Below are positions 8,398 through 20,500 of a DNA stretch of 64,000 nt, piece by piece (the first letter of the stretch is position 1; every line of letters starts with the position of its first letter). The translations under genes were made by a program, and so were the position numbers. The notes under the pieces are model-generated. The model made no database searches and was not told the origin of the DNA. It worked only from the letters and a program-made list of their open reading frames with translations. The stretch comes from Aquilutibacter rugosus (GTDB taxonomy: Bacteria > Pseudomonadota > Gammaproteobacteria > Xanthomonadales > Xanthomonadaceae), in the NCBI RefSeq assembly GCF_036541335.1, contig NZ_JAZHBO010000001.1:930001-994000 (forward strand), in the 5' to 3' direction.

Positions 8398-11300
8398 ATG
8401 AAGCAATCTTGCCCGGTGGAACGTGTCGCTGCGTTTGCGCGCGCGAAATTTGAATTGCTCCAGCGGGAGCATTCGCAGCGATCCACGTCGACATCCTCGC
8501 TCTGGCGGCGACTTGCGTTGCTGGCGTTGTGCTGCGTAGCACCCACGGCTTTCGCGGCCGACCTGCAGATCAGCAACCTGTCCGACACCGGGTACGACCC
8601 GACGCCAGTCGGCGGTCCCGTCGTCTACCACGTGGTAGTCGGGAACGGCGATATCGACACGGTCTCCGACGCGGTCGCCCTGTTCGACCTGCCGGCCGGT
8701 GCCACGCCGGGCACGTTGCCGGCGTTCTGCGCGAGCCTGGGCGGTTCGCCGGTTCGTATCCGCTGCGACATCCCCACGCTGACGCAGGCATCGTCCTCGG
8801 TTGCGTTCGATATCCAGATGAACACGGCGGGGATGGCCGCAGGTACCGTGCAGATCCATAGCGCCGTGGGTTTCGCCGGCATGCTGCCTGCTGCGGGCGA
8901 GGCGCTCAACACGCTGCCGCCGTCGCATCCGTTCTTCGGCAGCGACAGCGACACCGACAACAACCAGCTCAGCCAGGGCACCACGCTGCAGCAGTCGGGC
9001 GACCTGCGCCTGCAGAAGACCGCGACGCCGTCGCCGGTAATCGGTGGCGGCGAGGTCACGTATACCCTGCAGGTGTTCAACGACGGTCCGAATGCGTCGT
9101 CCGGTTTCAAAGTGGTGGACACGTTGCCTGCCGGCGTCACGCTGGTGGCCGGCAGCTTCATCGGGCCCGGCTGGACCTTAAACGCCGGCACGATGACGGC
9201 GACCCACGCCGGTGCCGTCGCCAATGGCGCCAGCGCGTCCTTCAGCTTCCGCGCCAAGGTCAATGTCGGCAGCGGCAACATCACCAACGCCGCCGTGGTC
9301 AACGCTGGTGCGATGCCGGATCCGAACGTGGGCAACAACACCGACGAGGTGACCACGCCGGTCACGCCCGGTGCCGACCTGATGATCAGCAAGCGCGCCA
9401 ATCCTGCGCCTGCGGTCGCCGGCGAGCCGGTGACGTTCAACATCCAGGTGCGCAATCTCGGCCCGAGTGCCGCGACCAATCCGCGCTGGACCGACACGCT
9501 CCCGACCGGGTTCACCGTGACCGGCGGCAACCAGCCCGCCGGCTGGACCTGTGCGACGACGAGTGGCAACACGGTGCGTGGTTGCACCTTCGCGGGCAAT
9601 CTCGCCGTCGGCGCGATCGTCAATTTCACCGTGCAGGCGATGGTGCCGTCCAACGGCACCAACAGCAGCGGCAACGTCACCAATACGGCCACCGTGACGT
9701 CCGACACGCCGGATGCGGTATCGACCAACAACACCGGCAGCACCACGTTCAGCGTGGTGCCGGATGGTGCGGATCTCGGCCTGGCGAAGCGCAAGGCGCC
9801 GGCACTGGTCGCGATCTGGCCGGGCAGCGGTGACGACAGCGACAGCCGCATGACCTCGACCATCGAGGTGCACAACTATGGCCCGCGCGCAGCCACCGGC
9901 AACGTGCGCGTGGTGGACGTGCTGGCCGCGGGCGAGGAGTACGTGAGCGGCGGCAACGCGGGCGAGTGGTCGTGTTCCGTCGCGCCGCCGACGTGGAACG
10001 GGGGCGGACCGGCGCAGGTCGTCACCTGCGATCTCGATGCCTCGCGGTATCCGTTGGCGAGGAACGCGGATGCGCCCGACCTGCGCATCATCACGCGTGC
10101 GCGCAGCGCCGACCTGGCGCTGACCAACAACGCGTGCACCGGCGGCTCGGGCGGTTCGCTCGAGCCCATCACCGGCAGCATCGACGAAGACCGCAACCCC
10201 AACAACGACTGCGCAGGCAATGGCACGCGCACCACCAACGATCGCGTCGACCTGCAGATCGAAAAGTGGACCAACGCGCCCGGTGCCGGCGACAACACCA
10301 TCGCGGTGGGCGTCAACAGCCTCACCTACACCCTGCGCGTGACCAACCTGGCGATCACCGACGCGGTGCCGGCCACCGGCATCGTGGTGAACGACACGCT
10401 GCCCGGCTTCGTGCCGGCGTCCAGTGGGCTGCCCAGCACAGGCATCACCGTCAGTGCCCCGGCCGGCTGGACCTGCCCGGTCACCGGCGCGTCGATCGTC
10501 TGCCGCTCGGGTGCCACCGCCCTCAATCCGGGTGCGTCCGCGGACATCGTCATCACTGTCGCGCGACCGCTGTTCGACAGCATGGGCCAGAGCCCCGGCA
10601 GCTGCGGCGCGGGTGCGCCGGCGACCGGTGCGTTCTGCAATACCGCGGGTGTCGCCGTGGATCCGGCGGTACCGGATTCGGTCGGTGAAATCAACGGCGC
10701 CAACAACCAGGCCAGCGACTGGGTGCGCATCGAGCGCGAAGCCAACGTGCGCACCACGGCGAAGAACATCGTCACCGGCAACGTCGGCCGCGCCGGCGTG
10801 GACAGCCAGTACGTGATGTCGTACCTCAACGAAGGCACCGCGACGGTGCCGGGCGTGGTGTTCCGCGACACCTTCACCCTGCCGGCGAACGATGCCGGTT
10901 TCGTGCTGGTTTCGGCCACGCGCACGCCGGGCACGGTGGCCTGCACGGCCACGCCTGACGGCGGCCTGACCGCCACCGCCACGGCGGGCGGTACCTCGTA
11001 CGCGAACCCGACCGGCGCGCCGCTGCAGCTGGCCATCGAATGTCCGGCGCTGTCGATGTCGCATCGCCAGAGCGAGGACATGCTGGTCACCATCCGCCCG
11101 AACGTCAACACCGGCAACAATCCGGCCGGCCGCCAGTTCGACAACGTCGCCACGTTCGGCATCACCGGTGGCGCCACCGGCAGCGACGCCAACGGCGCGT
11201 TCAACTACAACAGCAACACCAGTGCGGCCGACGACCAGAAGACGGCGTCGCTGACGTTCCAGCAGGGCGTCGCCGACCTGATCGTCAACAAGACCGATCT

Positions 11301-14300
11301 CGGCTTCACCGGTGGCGTGGATCCGCTGGGCTACGACGCCCTCAATTCCGCCAACAACCTGATCACGTACCGCATCTCCGTGCGCAACGTCGGTCCCTCG
11401 GTCGCGACCAGCGTGCGCATCAACGACACCTACCGCGTGCCGAGTGGCCGCCAGGTGCGTTTCATGGGTATCGCGCCCGGCCCGATCGGCGGGCCGTCCA
11501 CGGCCTTCAGCGCCGCCGGATGTACGGTGACCAGCGCCAATCCGTTCACCGGCACGGGCACCACGCCCACCGACGCGGGTTTGAGCATCGAGTGCGACGT
11601 GCCGGGTGCGGGCTTCGGCGGCAGCAATGCGCCCGGCGTGCTGGGCGTGAACGCGACCAGCTACGTCTACGTCCAGTACCGTTACGAGACGCCGCCCGGC
11701 GCCAGCGGCGATACGGCGCGCAACTACTTCAGCGTGGTGCATGCCGAAACGGACCCCAATACATCCGACAACGCGGTCGACGAGCAGACCTCGATCCGCA
11801 CGCGCGCTGATGTCGGGGTGACCAAGCATGTGTTCACCGACCTGCCGGACAGCGACCCGGATGTTGCGCTGCCGGCATCGCCCGCCACGGCGGTGGCGTT
11901 GCGCCAGCCGTTCTACTGGGTGATCGAGGGCGTGAACAACGGTCCGGGCGCCAGCCTGTCGCGCGACCGCACCGGCACCAGCCCGTCGAACGGCACCGGT
12001 ACGGTGATCACCGACACCTTGCCCGCCGGCCTGGAAATCCTGGGCGCGGCCACGTGGCAGAAGAAGGGGCCTGACCCGGGCGGCGACGAAGTGCCCGATG
12101 GCACCGGCACGTGTACCGCTGCCGGCCTGGCGCTGACCTGTCGCCTGGGCGACGTGACCGTGACCGGCAAGGTCCGCGTCATCGTTCCCGTGCGCTGGAC
12201 CATCTATCCCGGTGCCGGTGCGCAGATCAACACCGCCAGCATCACCACCGAACAGGTGGATCCGAACCCCGGCAACAACACGGCCACGGAAGACATCCTA
12301 GTCACGCGTTCGTCGCTGGAAGGCCTGGTGTTCGAAGACCGCGATCGCGCGGCAGGGAACGGCGGCACGCAGCAGACCGTCACGGGCGAACCCGGCATCG
12401 CCGGCGTCACCGTCGTGCTGACCGGTAAGGACCTCTACGGCAACGCGGTGAACCTCACCCTGCCTACCACGGCGGACGGTGCGTACCGCTTCGAGAACCT
12501 GTCGCCCTCCGATGCGTCGGGCTACACCATCACCCAGACCCAGCCGGCCGGTTACGTCAACGGTCCGATCGATCCGCCCGCGGCCGGTGGCAGTGCGCCG
12601 TCGCTCGGTGGCACGTATGCGGCGGGGTCGCCCAACTCGGTGATCAGCGCGATTCCCGTCGGCGCCAACCAGGCCGGCGTGCGCTACAACTTCCCCGAGG
12701 TACGCCAGCCATCGCTGTCCGGCTTCGTCTACGTCGACGCCAACTTCAGCAACGTGCGCGATGGGGGCGACAGCGCCATCGCCGGCGCCACCGTCGAACT
12801 GCTCAATGCCGCCACCGGCACCGTCGTGGCCACCACCACGACCAATGCCAGCGGCGCTTACAGCTTCACCAACCTCGATCCGCTGACCGTCTACACGTTG
12901 CGCGAGGTACTGCCGGCCGGCAGCTACCAGAACCGTCCGACGGCGGTGAATGCCGGCCTGATCGGTGGCATGGCCTGTGCCACCGGCTGCACGCCGGGGA
13001 GCGGCGTGGGCGGCGATGCCGCCACCACCGACCGCATCAGCGCCATCGACCTGGGCGCCGGTACCGACGGCACGCTGTTCAACTTCGGCGAAGACGCGGT
13101 GTCGGGCATCAGCGGTCGCGTCTACGTGGACCGCAACGGCAACGGCGATTTCGATGCCGGCGATGCGGGCACGGTCAATTCGCGTCCGAATGGCGGCCTG
13201 CAGGGCGTCACCATCACGCTGACCGGCGCCGGTGCCGACGGCATCTTCGGCACCGGTGACGATCCGGCACCGGTGGTGCTGCAGACCGACGCCGATGGCG
13301 CGTATCAGTTCACCGGCCTGGTGGTCGGACAGAACTACCGCGTCACCGAAACGCAGCCGACCGGTTACGGCAACGGCACCGAGCACGCGACCAACGTCAT
13401 CGAGATCGGCAACCTGCCGCTGGCCGGGACCTCCGGTCACGACTTCGGCGAAGTGCTGGGTTCGCTGGCGGGCGTGGTGTTCGAAGACTTCTCCGCGACC
13501 TCGGCCAACAACAACAGNNNNNNNNNNNNNNNNNNNNNNNNNNNNNNNNNNNNNNNNNNNNNNNNNNNNNNNNNNNNNNNNNNNNNNNNNNNNNNNNNNN
13601 NNNNNNNNNNNNNACAGCTACGCCGGCGGCATCACCGGTCAGAACTACCGGATCGTCGAAACGCAGCGCAGCGGGCTGGCCGACGGCCAGGAGAATCCGA
13701 CCAACACCATCGCCATCACCAACCTGCCGGCGAGCGGTTCCGGCGGGAACGACTTCGGCGAGCGCGCCGCGTCGCTGGGCGGCAGCGTGTGGCTGGACGC
13801 CAACAACAACGGCGTGCGCGAGGCGGGCGAGAACGGCATCGCCGGGGTCAGCATCTCGCTGCCGGCCGGCACCGTGGATGCGCTGGGCAATGCGGTGGCG
13901 GCGGTCGTGACCGACGCCAACGGCAACTACCGCTTCGACGATCTGCTGGCCGGCACGTACACCGTCAGCGAGCAGGTGGCGCAGCCGGTGGTTGGTGGCG
14001 CGACCACGATCAACGGCATCACCGTGGCCGGTACCGTCGGCGGCAGCCCCAGTGGCACCGCCACGCCGGTGACGACCGTGCCCAGCGCGGTGGCCGGCAT
14101 CGTGCTGCCTGCAGGCGGCGCATCGATCGACAACAACTTCGGCGAGACACTGGGCGTGGCGTTGTCGGGTCGCGTGTTCTTCGACGCGAACAACGACGGT
14201 CTGCAGTCGGGCGCGGCCGAAACCGGCATCGACGGCGTGACCATCACGCTGAACGGTACCGACGACACCGGCGCCAGCGTGTCGCTCACCACCACGACCG

Positions 14301-17300
14301 ACGCCAACGGCGACTACGCGTTCGACGGCCTGCGTCCCGGCACCTACACGGTGACCGAACCGACCCAGCCGACCGGCACCAGCAACGGTCAGACCGTGGC
14401 CGGCACCATCGGTGGCACGCCGTCGGGCACCGCCACGCCGATCACGACTGTGCCCAGTGCGATCGCGGCGATCGACCTGACCACGCCGGGCGCGAGCTCG
14501 ATCGGCAACAATTTCGGCGAGATCCCGCTCAACAGCTCGATCGGCGGCCGCGTGTGGCGCGACAGCGACAACGACGGCGTCGTCGATCCGTCCGAGGAAG
14601 GCATCGGCAATGTCGTCGTGCGCCTGACCGGCACCGACCCGGCCGGCAATACCATCACGCGCGAAGTGAGCACGCAGCCGGAAGGCACGTACGCGTTCAC
14701 CGACCTGCCGCCGGGCACGTACACGATCACCGAACCCGAGCAGCCTGCGGGCACGCTCAACGGCATCACCAATGCCGGTACCGGGGGCGGTACCGCGACG
14801 CCCCCGACGTCCACGCCGTCCGTCATCACGGGCATCACGCTGGGCGTGGGCGAAGACATCACCGGCAACGACTTCGGCGAAGTCCCGGCCGGTGCGATCA
14901 GCGGCCGCGTCTACAACGATGGCAACAACAACGGCGCCATCGATGCGGGCGAGGGCGGCTACGCGAACGTGCAGGTGGTGCTGACCGGCACCGACGACCT
15001 GGGCCAGGCGGTGAACGTCACCGTCACCACCGACGCCGAAGGCCGTTACCGCTTCGAAGGCCTGCGTCCGGGCACCTACACGGTGACCGAGCCGACGCAG
15101 CCGGTGGAAACGCTCAACGGCATCACCAGTGCCGGCACGATCGACGGCACCGTCGTGGGCACCGCGACGCCGGTGACGACCACGCCATCGGCGATCAGCG
15201 GCATCGTGCTGCCGCCGGGTGGCGAATCGATCGACAACAACTTCGGCGAGATCGGCGATTCGCCCGACCTGGTGGTCAGCAAGACCGCCACGCCGACGAT
15301 CTTCACCGTCAACAACACCGCCACCTACACGCTGCGCGTGCGCAACATCGGGCAGCAGCCCAGCGCGGGCGAGTACGTGGTGGAAGACCGGCTGCCGGCC
15401 GGCCTGACGCTGGCGGCCACGCCGGTGGGCCTGGGCTGGACCTGTACCGGTGCGCTGGGCGAGGACCGTTTCCGTTGCGCCAGCAGCACGGTGATCGCCG
15501 CCGGTGCGACCTCGGCCGACAGCATCGTCGCGCAGGTGCGCGTGGCGGCCTCGGCCGCGACGGGCTCGCCGGTGAACAACGTGGTGATCGTCGAGGGCGG
15601 CGGCGAGAACGAGTTCCGCACGCCGACACCGGACGAACGCGCCGACTTCGAGGGCAATCCGGGCGACCTGCCGGTATGCGACCCGGCGATCACGCAGAAC
15701 GCGTGCCGCCTCCCGACGCCCGTGCAGTTGTCGGCGTTGGTCTCGGGTACGGTGTGGTTCGACCAGGGCAGCGACTTCGGCCGCATCGACAGCGGCGACC
15801 GTCGTTTGTCGGGCTGGATCGTGGAAGTCGTCAACGACAGCGGCCAGATCGTCGGCACGGCGACCACGGGAGCCGATGGCAGCTACTCGATCGCCGACCA
15901 GGTGCCGGGCATCCCGCTGAGCATCCGCTTCCGCGATCCGTCCACGGGCGTGGTGTGGGGCCTGCCGGTCAGCGGCGACACGATCGCCGGTCCGCCGGTG
16001 CCTTGCGACGCCGACGGCGCCCTGGCGAACGGCACGGCGAGTTCCTGCCGCAGCAACGACGGCGGCAGCACACACCTGGCCGTGGTACTGGCGCCGGGCG
16101 CCAATCTGCCGCAGCAGAGCCTGCCGCTGAATCCCGGCGGCGTGGTCTATGACGCGACGACGCGCACCCCGGTGCCCGGTTCGCGCGTCACGCTGACGCC
16201 GATCGGTACCTGCGCGGGCTACACGCCCGAGCAGCACGTGCTGAACGCCGCGCTCGGCGGTTACACGGTGCAGGGCACGTCGGTATCGATGACGGTCGGT
16301 GCGGAAGGCTTCTACCAGTTCCTGCTGGGCCCGGATGCACCGGCCTCGTGCCGCTTCCAGCTGGCGGTGACGCCGCCGGCAGGCTACACGTTCGAGTCCG
16401 GCATGATCCCGGCGGAGACGTCGCCACTGACGCCGCCGTCCACGCCGGGCAAGGGCTACCCGGTGCAGACCAATGCGACCGCGCCGACCGGTCCGGTGGG
16501 TACCTCGACCACGTACTACCTGGAGCTGACCCTGGGCTCGGGCGTGGCGGTGCCGGTGCACAACCACATTCCGCTGGATCCGCAGATCGCGCCCGGCCTG
16601 GTCATCACCAAGACCGGCGATCGCAAGACGGTGGAAGTCGGCGACAGCCTGGTCTACACGATCACCATCCGCCAGACCGCGGGTGCATCGATGCGCACGG
16701 TCAACGTGATCGACCGCCTGCCGCACGGCTTCACCTACATCGATGGCACCGCGCGCGTCGACAACGCCGGCATCGCCAATCCGCTCGGCAAGCCGGGCCC
16801 GACGCTGGTGTTCGACGTCGGCGCGCTCGCCGTCGGCCAGCAGAAGGTGCTGACGTACCGCGTGCGCGTGGGCGTGGGCAGCCAGCAGGGCGACGGCATC
16901 AACCGCGCGCGCGCCTGGGGCTGCTCGATCGACGGCGGCTGCGTGGATCCGACCACGCTGACGCCGTATCCGAACGGGGGCGTGGTGCCGTCCAACCCGG
17001 CCGAGTACCGCGTGATCGTCAGCGGCGGCGTGTTCGCCGACGAAGGCTGCGTGCTGGGCAAGATCTTCGTGGACTGCAACGTCAACCACGTGCAGGACAA
17101 GGAAGAGCTCGGCATCCCCGGCGTGCGCATGTTCTTCGAGGACGGCACCTGGATGGTGAGCGACTCGGAAGGCAAGTACAGCTACTGCGGTCTGCCGCCG
17201 AAGAGCCACACGCTGAAGGTCGATCCCTCGACCCTGCCCGTGGGTTCGCGCCTGACCACCAGCAGCAACCGCAACCTGGGCGACGCGGACAGCCTGTTCA

Positions 17301-17578
17301 TCGATCTCAAGAACGGCGAGCTGCACCGCGCCGACTTCATCGAGGGCAGCTGCTCCAACCCGGTGATCGAGCAGGTCAAGGCGCGCCGCACGCAGGGCGA
17401 GATCCGCGCCCCGGAAACCGAGCGCAACCAGCAACCGCTGCGCTTCGAGAGCAAGCCGGCACGCGCGCCGCAGCAGGCCACCGATTCGGCCAACCAGCGG
17501 CCGATCGTCGAACCTAGGCCCACGACGAGCGCACCGACCGGCACGGACGGCGCACGCAACGGGGAGGTGCAGCCATGA
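8398..17578 (+). CDS. Giant DUF11/SdrD-repeat surface protein, interrupted by an assembly gap
   Basis: One gene of about 3,060 codons spans the N-run. The frame before the gap (codons in phase with 8398) and the frame after it (phase of 13616) both continue the same repeat architecture, so the shift is most simply a gap-length artefact. The protein has a 38-residue charged N-region, then a hydrophobic signal ending PTAFAAD. About eight DUF11-like domains follow (8560-12300), then about eight SdrD/Cna-B-like units each ending in NNFGE or NDFGE (12310-15250). After these come a DUF11 domain (15262-15600), another SdrD-like unit (15745-16000), a further DUF11 domain (16590-16920) and a cysteine-containing C-terminal carboxypeptidase-regulatory-like domain (17030-17360). 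A Q/P/T-rich tail closes it. ATG 8398 has GGGG upstream; ATG 8368 is an alternative. It overlaps the next gene (ATGA). It is probably an exported adhesin or surface fibre; no enzymatic motif is seen. Confidence 0.85.
8560..12300 (+). repeat. Tandem DUF11-like domain coding repeats (about eight)
   Basis: Successive domains begin at about 8560, 9001, 9376, 9772, 10250, 10744, 11277 and 11809. Most start with a D-L-x-[IV]-x-K pattern, followed by Y-x-[IL]-x-V-x-N-x-G and D-T-L-P-x-G. They are divergent at DNA level and are protein-domain repeats rather than a nucleotide satellite. Confidence 0.75.
12310..15250 (+). repeat. Tandem SdrD/Cna-B-like domain coding repeats (about eight, one broken by the gap)
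   Basis: Units start at about 12310, 12712, 13100, 13465 (gap unit), 13770, 14156, 14530 and 14890. Each begins with G-x-V-[YFW]-x-D and ends with N-[ND]-F-G-E. Units at about 14156 and 14890 are the most alike: the stretches encoding GLRPGTYTVTEPTQP (near 14330 and 15059) differ at few bases. Such near-identity is a plausible cause of the assembly gap. Confidence 0.75.
13518..13613. other. Assembly gap (96 Ns)
   Basis: The run of N lies inside an SdrD-like unit. Flanking coding phases require a true length of 2 modulo 3. Both gap edges carry ACAG, so overlapping them there (net length -4) would also restore the frame. Confidence 0.95.
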
Positions 17579-20500
17579 GCCGCTCCGCCCCGCCTCCGTC
17601 GACCTCACTGGAATCCCCTGCCATGCGTGCTTCGAGTCCCTCGTTCCATCCCCTCGCGCTGGCGCTGGCCCTGGCGGTGACGCCGTCGCTGGTGCACGCG
17701 CAAGCCGTGTCCGGCGACCGACGCTTCACGCCGGTACTGGGCCAGGCCACGCCGCTGTACCCGCAATCACCCACCTCGCAGGACCGCGCACCGCAACCGC
17801 TGTACGCGCAGCCCGGCAACGTCGACTACAGCGTCAATGCCGGCGTGGACCGCGTGGTGGTCGAGGTCGATCGCGACGGCGTGCCGGCCGATGGCCAGTC
17901 GCCGGTGAAGGTGGTCGTGCAGCTGTACGGCGCGGACGGCAAGCCGATGGCGGGCGAGTCCTTCGCCACCATCGAACACAGCGGCGGTCGCATCAAGCTG
18001 GCCGATGGCCGCACCGATGAATTCGGTCCGGGTCGACTGGATGCCGACGAAGTGACGCCTGGCATCCAGCTGGCCGTGCGCGACGGCCGCGCCGAGTTCG
18101 AACTGCTGGCGCCGCACGATCCGCAGGATGTGCTGCTGCGCGTGACCTCGGGCAGCCACAGTGCCGAAGGCGTCGTCGGCTTCGTGCCGGAAATGCGCGA
18201 GCTGATCGCCACCGGCCTGATCGAAGGCGTCATCAACTTCCGCCGCAAGGGCGACAACCTCGTCAACGGGACCCAGCAGGGCGATGGGTTCGAGCGCGAG
18301 ATCCGGCGCTGGGAGAAGCAGTTCAATAGCGGCAAGGCCAATGGTGCCGCGCGCGCCGCGTTCTTCGTCAAGGGCACGATCAAGGGCGAGTACCTTCTGA
18401 CCGCCGCCTACGACTCCGACAAGGACGTGCGGGCGCGCCTGCTGCGCGACATCCAGCCGGAAGAGTTCTATCCGGTGTACGGCGACGCCTCGCTGCGCGG
18501 CTTCGATGCGCGTTCGGCCGAACGCCTGTACGTGCGTGTGGACAAGGACCGCAGCTACCTGCTGTACGGCGACTTCCAGACCGGCGACAACATCGCCACG
18601 CAGACTGGCGTGGACTTCGGCACGCAGGCGGGCCAGCGCGTACTCGGCACCTACAACCGTACCGCGACCGGCCTGGGCTGGCACTTCGAGAACGGCCGCG
18701 TTCGCGGCAACGTCTTCGCCATCGAGGATTCGCTGCGCCAGGTGATTGAGGAACTGACGGCTGCCGGCAGCGGTCCCTACGGCCTGCGCAACAACGCGGT
18801 GCTGGAAGGCAGCGAGCGCGTGGAAGTGGTCGTGCGCGACCGCAACCAGCCGTCACGCATCGTCTCGGTGCGTCCGCTCGGCCGCCTGGTGGACTACAGC
18901 TTCGAACCGTTCTCCGGTCGCATCCTGCTCAACAGCTTCCTGCCTTCGTTCGACAGCGACCTGAATCCGGTGTCGCTGCGCATCACCTACGAACTGGACC
19001 AGGGTACCGAGAAGTTCCTGGTCGTCGGTGCCGACGCGCAGCTGCGGGTGGGCGAGCGGGGCGAGATCGGGGGGTCCTACGTCGACGACCGCAATCCCTT
19101 CGCCGCGTTCGAGATGGGCAGCGCGAACGTCGGCTACAAGCTGGGCGCCAACACCTGGCTGGTGGCCGAAGCCGCACGCACGCGCAGCGAAGTGAACACC
19201 AACAGCGTCAACCAGTATGGCACGCCGGGCCTGCAGAGCCTGAGCGGGCTGGTGGAAGGCGATGCGTGGCGCGTCGAACTCGGCCACGCCGGCAAGGCCG
19301 TGGACCTGAAGCTGTTCGCCGGCCAGTCCGACCCGGCGTTCAACAACCCGTCGTCGCCGCTGTACGGCGGCCGCGGCGAGTACAGCGTGACCACGCGCTG
19401 GCGCTTGAACGACCGCTTCGAGCTGTATGCGGAAGGTCTGCGCAGCGAAGATCGCAACCCCGATGGCGGCGAGCGTGAAGCCGCCAGTGCGGGTACGCGC
19501 GTGAAGCTCACCGACAAGCTCACGCTGGACGTCGGTTATCGCACCATCCGGGAGACCGTGGGCGCCTATTACACCTGGGCCACGAGCACGGGCTACGGCA
19601 ACATCGGCGGACTCTCGGGCGGCTACGCCACGGGATCCGGCGGTGGTGCGCTCGGCTACGGCCAGCAACCGCTGGATCCGCTGACCGGCCTGCCGATCAT
19701 CAGCAGCGGCAATCCCAACGATGTGGGCAGCGGCCTGCCGATCGGCACCAAGCTGTCGTCGGACATGCTGCGCATCGGCATGGGCTACCGCGCGAGCGAC
19801 CGCTTCAGCATCGGCGGCGAAGTCGAGCAGGACATCCATGGCGAAGACCGCAGCCGCGTGGCGCTAGGCATGGATTACCAGCTGCGCGAACGCAGCCGCC
19901 TCTACGGCCGCTACGAGAAGCAGACCGGCATCAGCGGCGTGAACGGCCTGACCCAGGACGGGCGCGAGGCGGATACGGTGGCGCTGGGCGTGGACACCAG
20001 TTTCATCAAGGACACGCAGCTGTTCTCCGAGTACCGCCTGCGCGATGCCATCGCCGGCCGCGACATCCAGGCCGCCTCGGGCATGCGAAACCGCTGGGAC
20101 CTGCGCGAAGGCCTGCGCCTGGACACGACGCTGGAACACACCAACGTCATCTCCGGCAACATCGGTGACTCCACCGGCATCGGCTTCGCGCTGGACTACA
20201 GCGCCAACCCGCTATGGCGCGGCAACGTGCGACTGGAACACCGCATCTCCGACGACGTCGCCGGTACTCCGACCAACGAGGCCTACAACACCACGCTGCT
20301 GCAGTTCCTGGCGGCGCGCAAGTTGAGTCGCGACTGGACATTGCTGGCGCGCAACTACCTGCTGCGCACCGAGTACGACGCGCGCGGCGACGTGTTGCAG
20401 GACCGGTTCCAGATCGGCGCCGCCTACCGCGACACCGACACCAACCGCGTCAATGCGCTGGCCCGCTACGAGTACAAGCTGGAGAAGGACGAAAGCGGCA

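Noticed and set aside
9178..11829. 883-codon open frame on the minus strand inside the giant gene
   Set aside because: It is a by-product of strong G/C bias at third codon positions. The plus frame has signal peptide and repeat domains, the minus one only His/Arg/Gly-rich sequence.
12310..15250. Possible CRISPR or satellite array
   Set aside because: The periodicity is about 360-400 bases, codon-phased and divergent, that is, protein-domain repeats. No short identical repeats with unique spacers are present anywhere in the window.
13614..16152. Continuation of the pre-gap frame after the gap
   Set aside because: After the gap this frame loses all domain character and becomes Arg-rich, while the +1 frame continues the SdrD units. 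The frame change is attributed to the wrong gap length.
13397..17608. 1,403-codon minus-strand frame crossing the N-run
   Set aside because: Same cause. It reads through the gap and consists of low-complexity Arg/His/Ala sequence without any domain.
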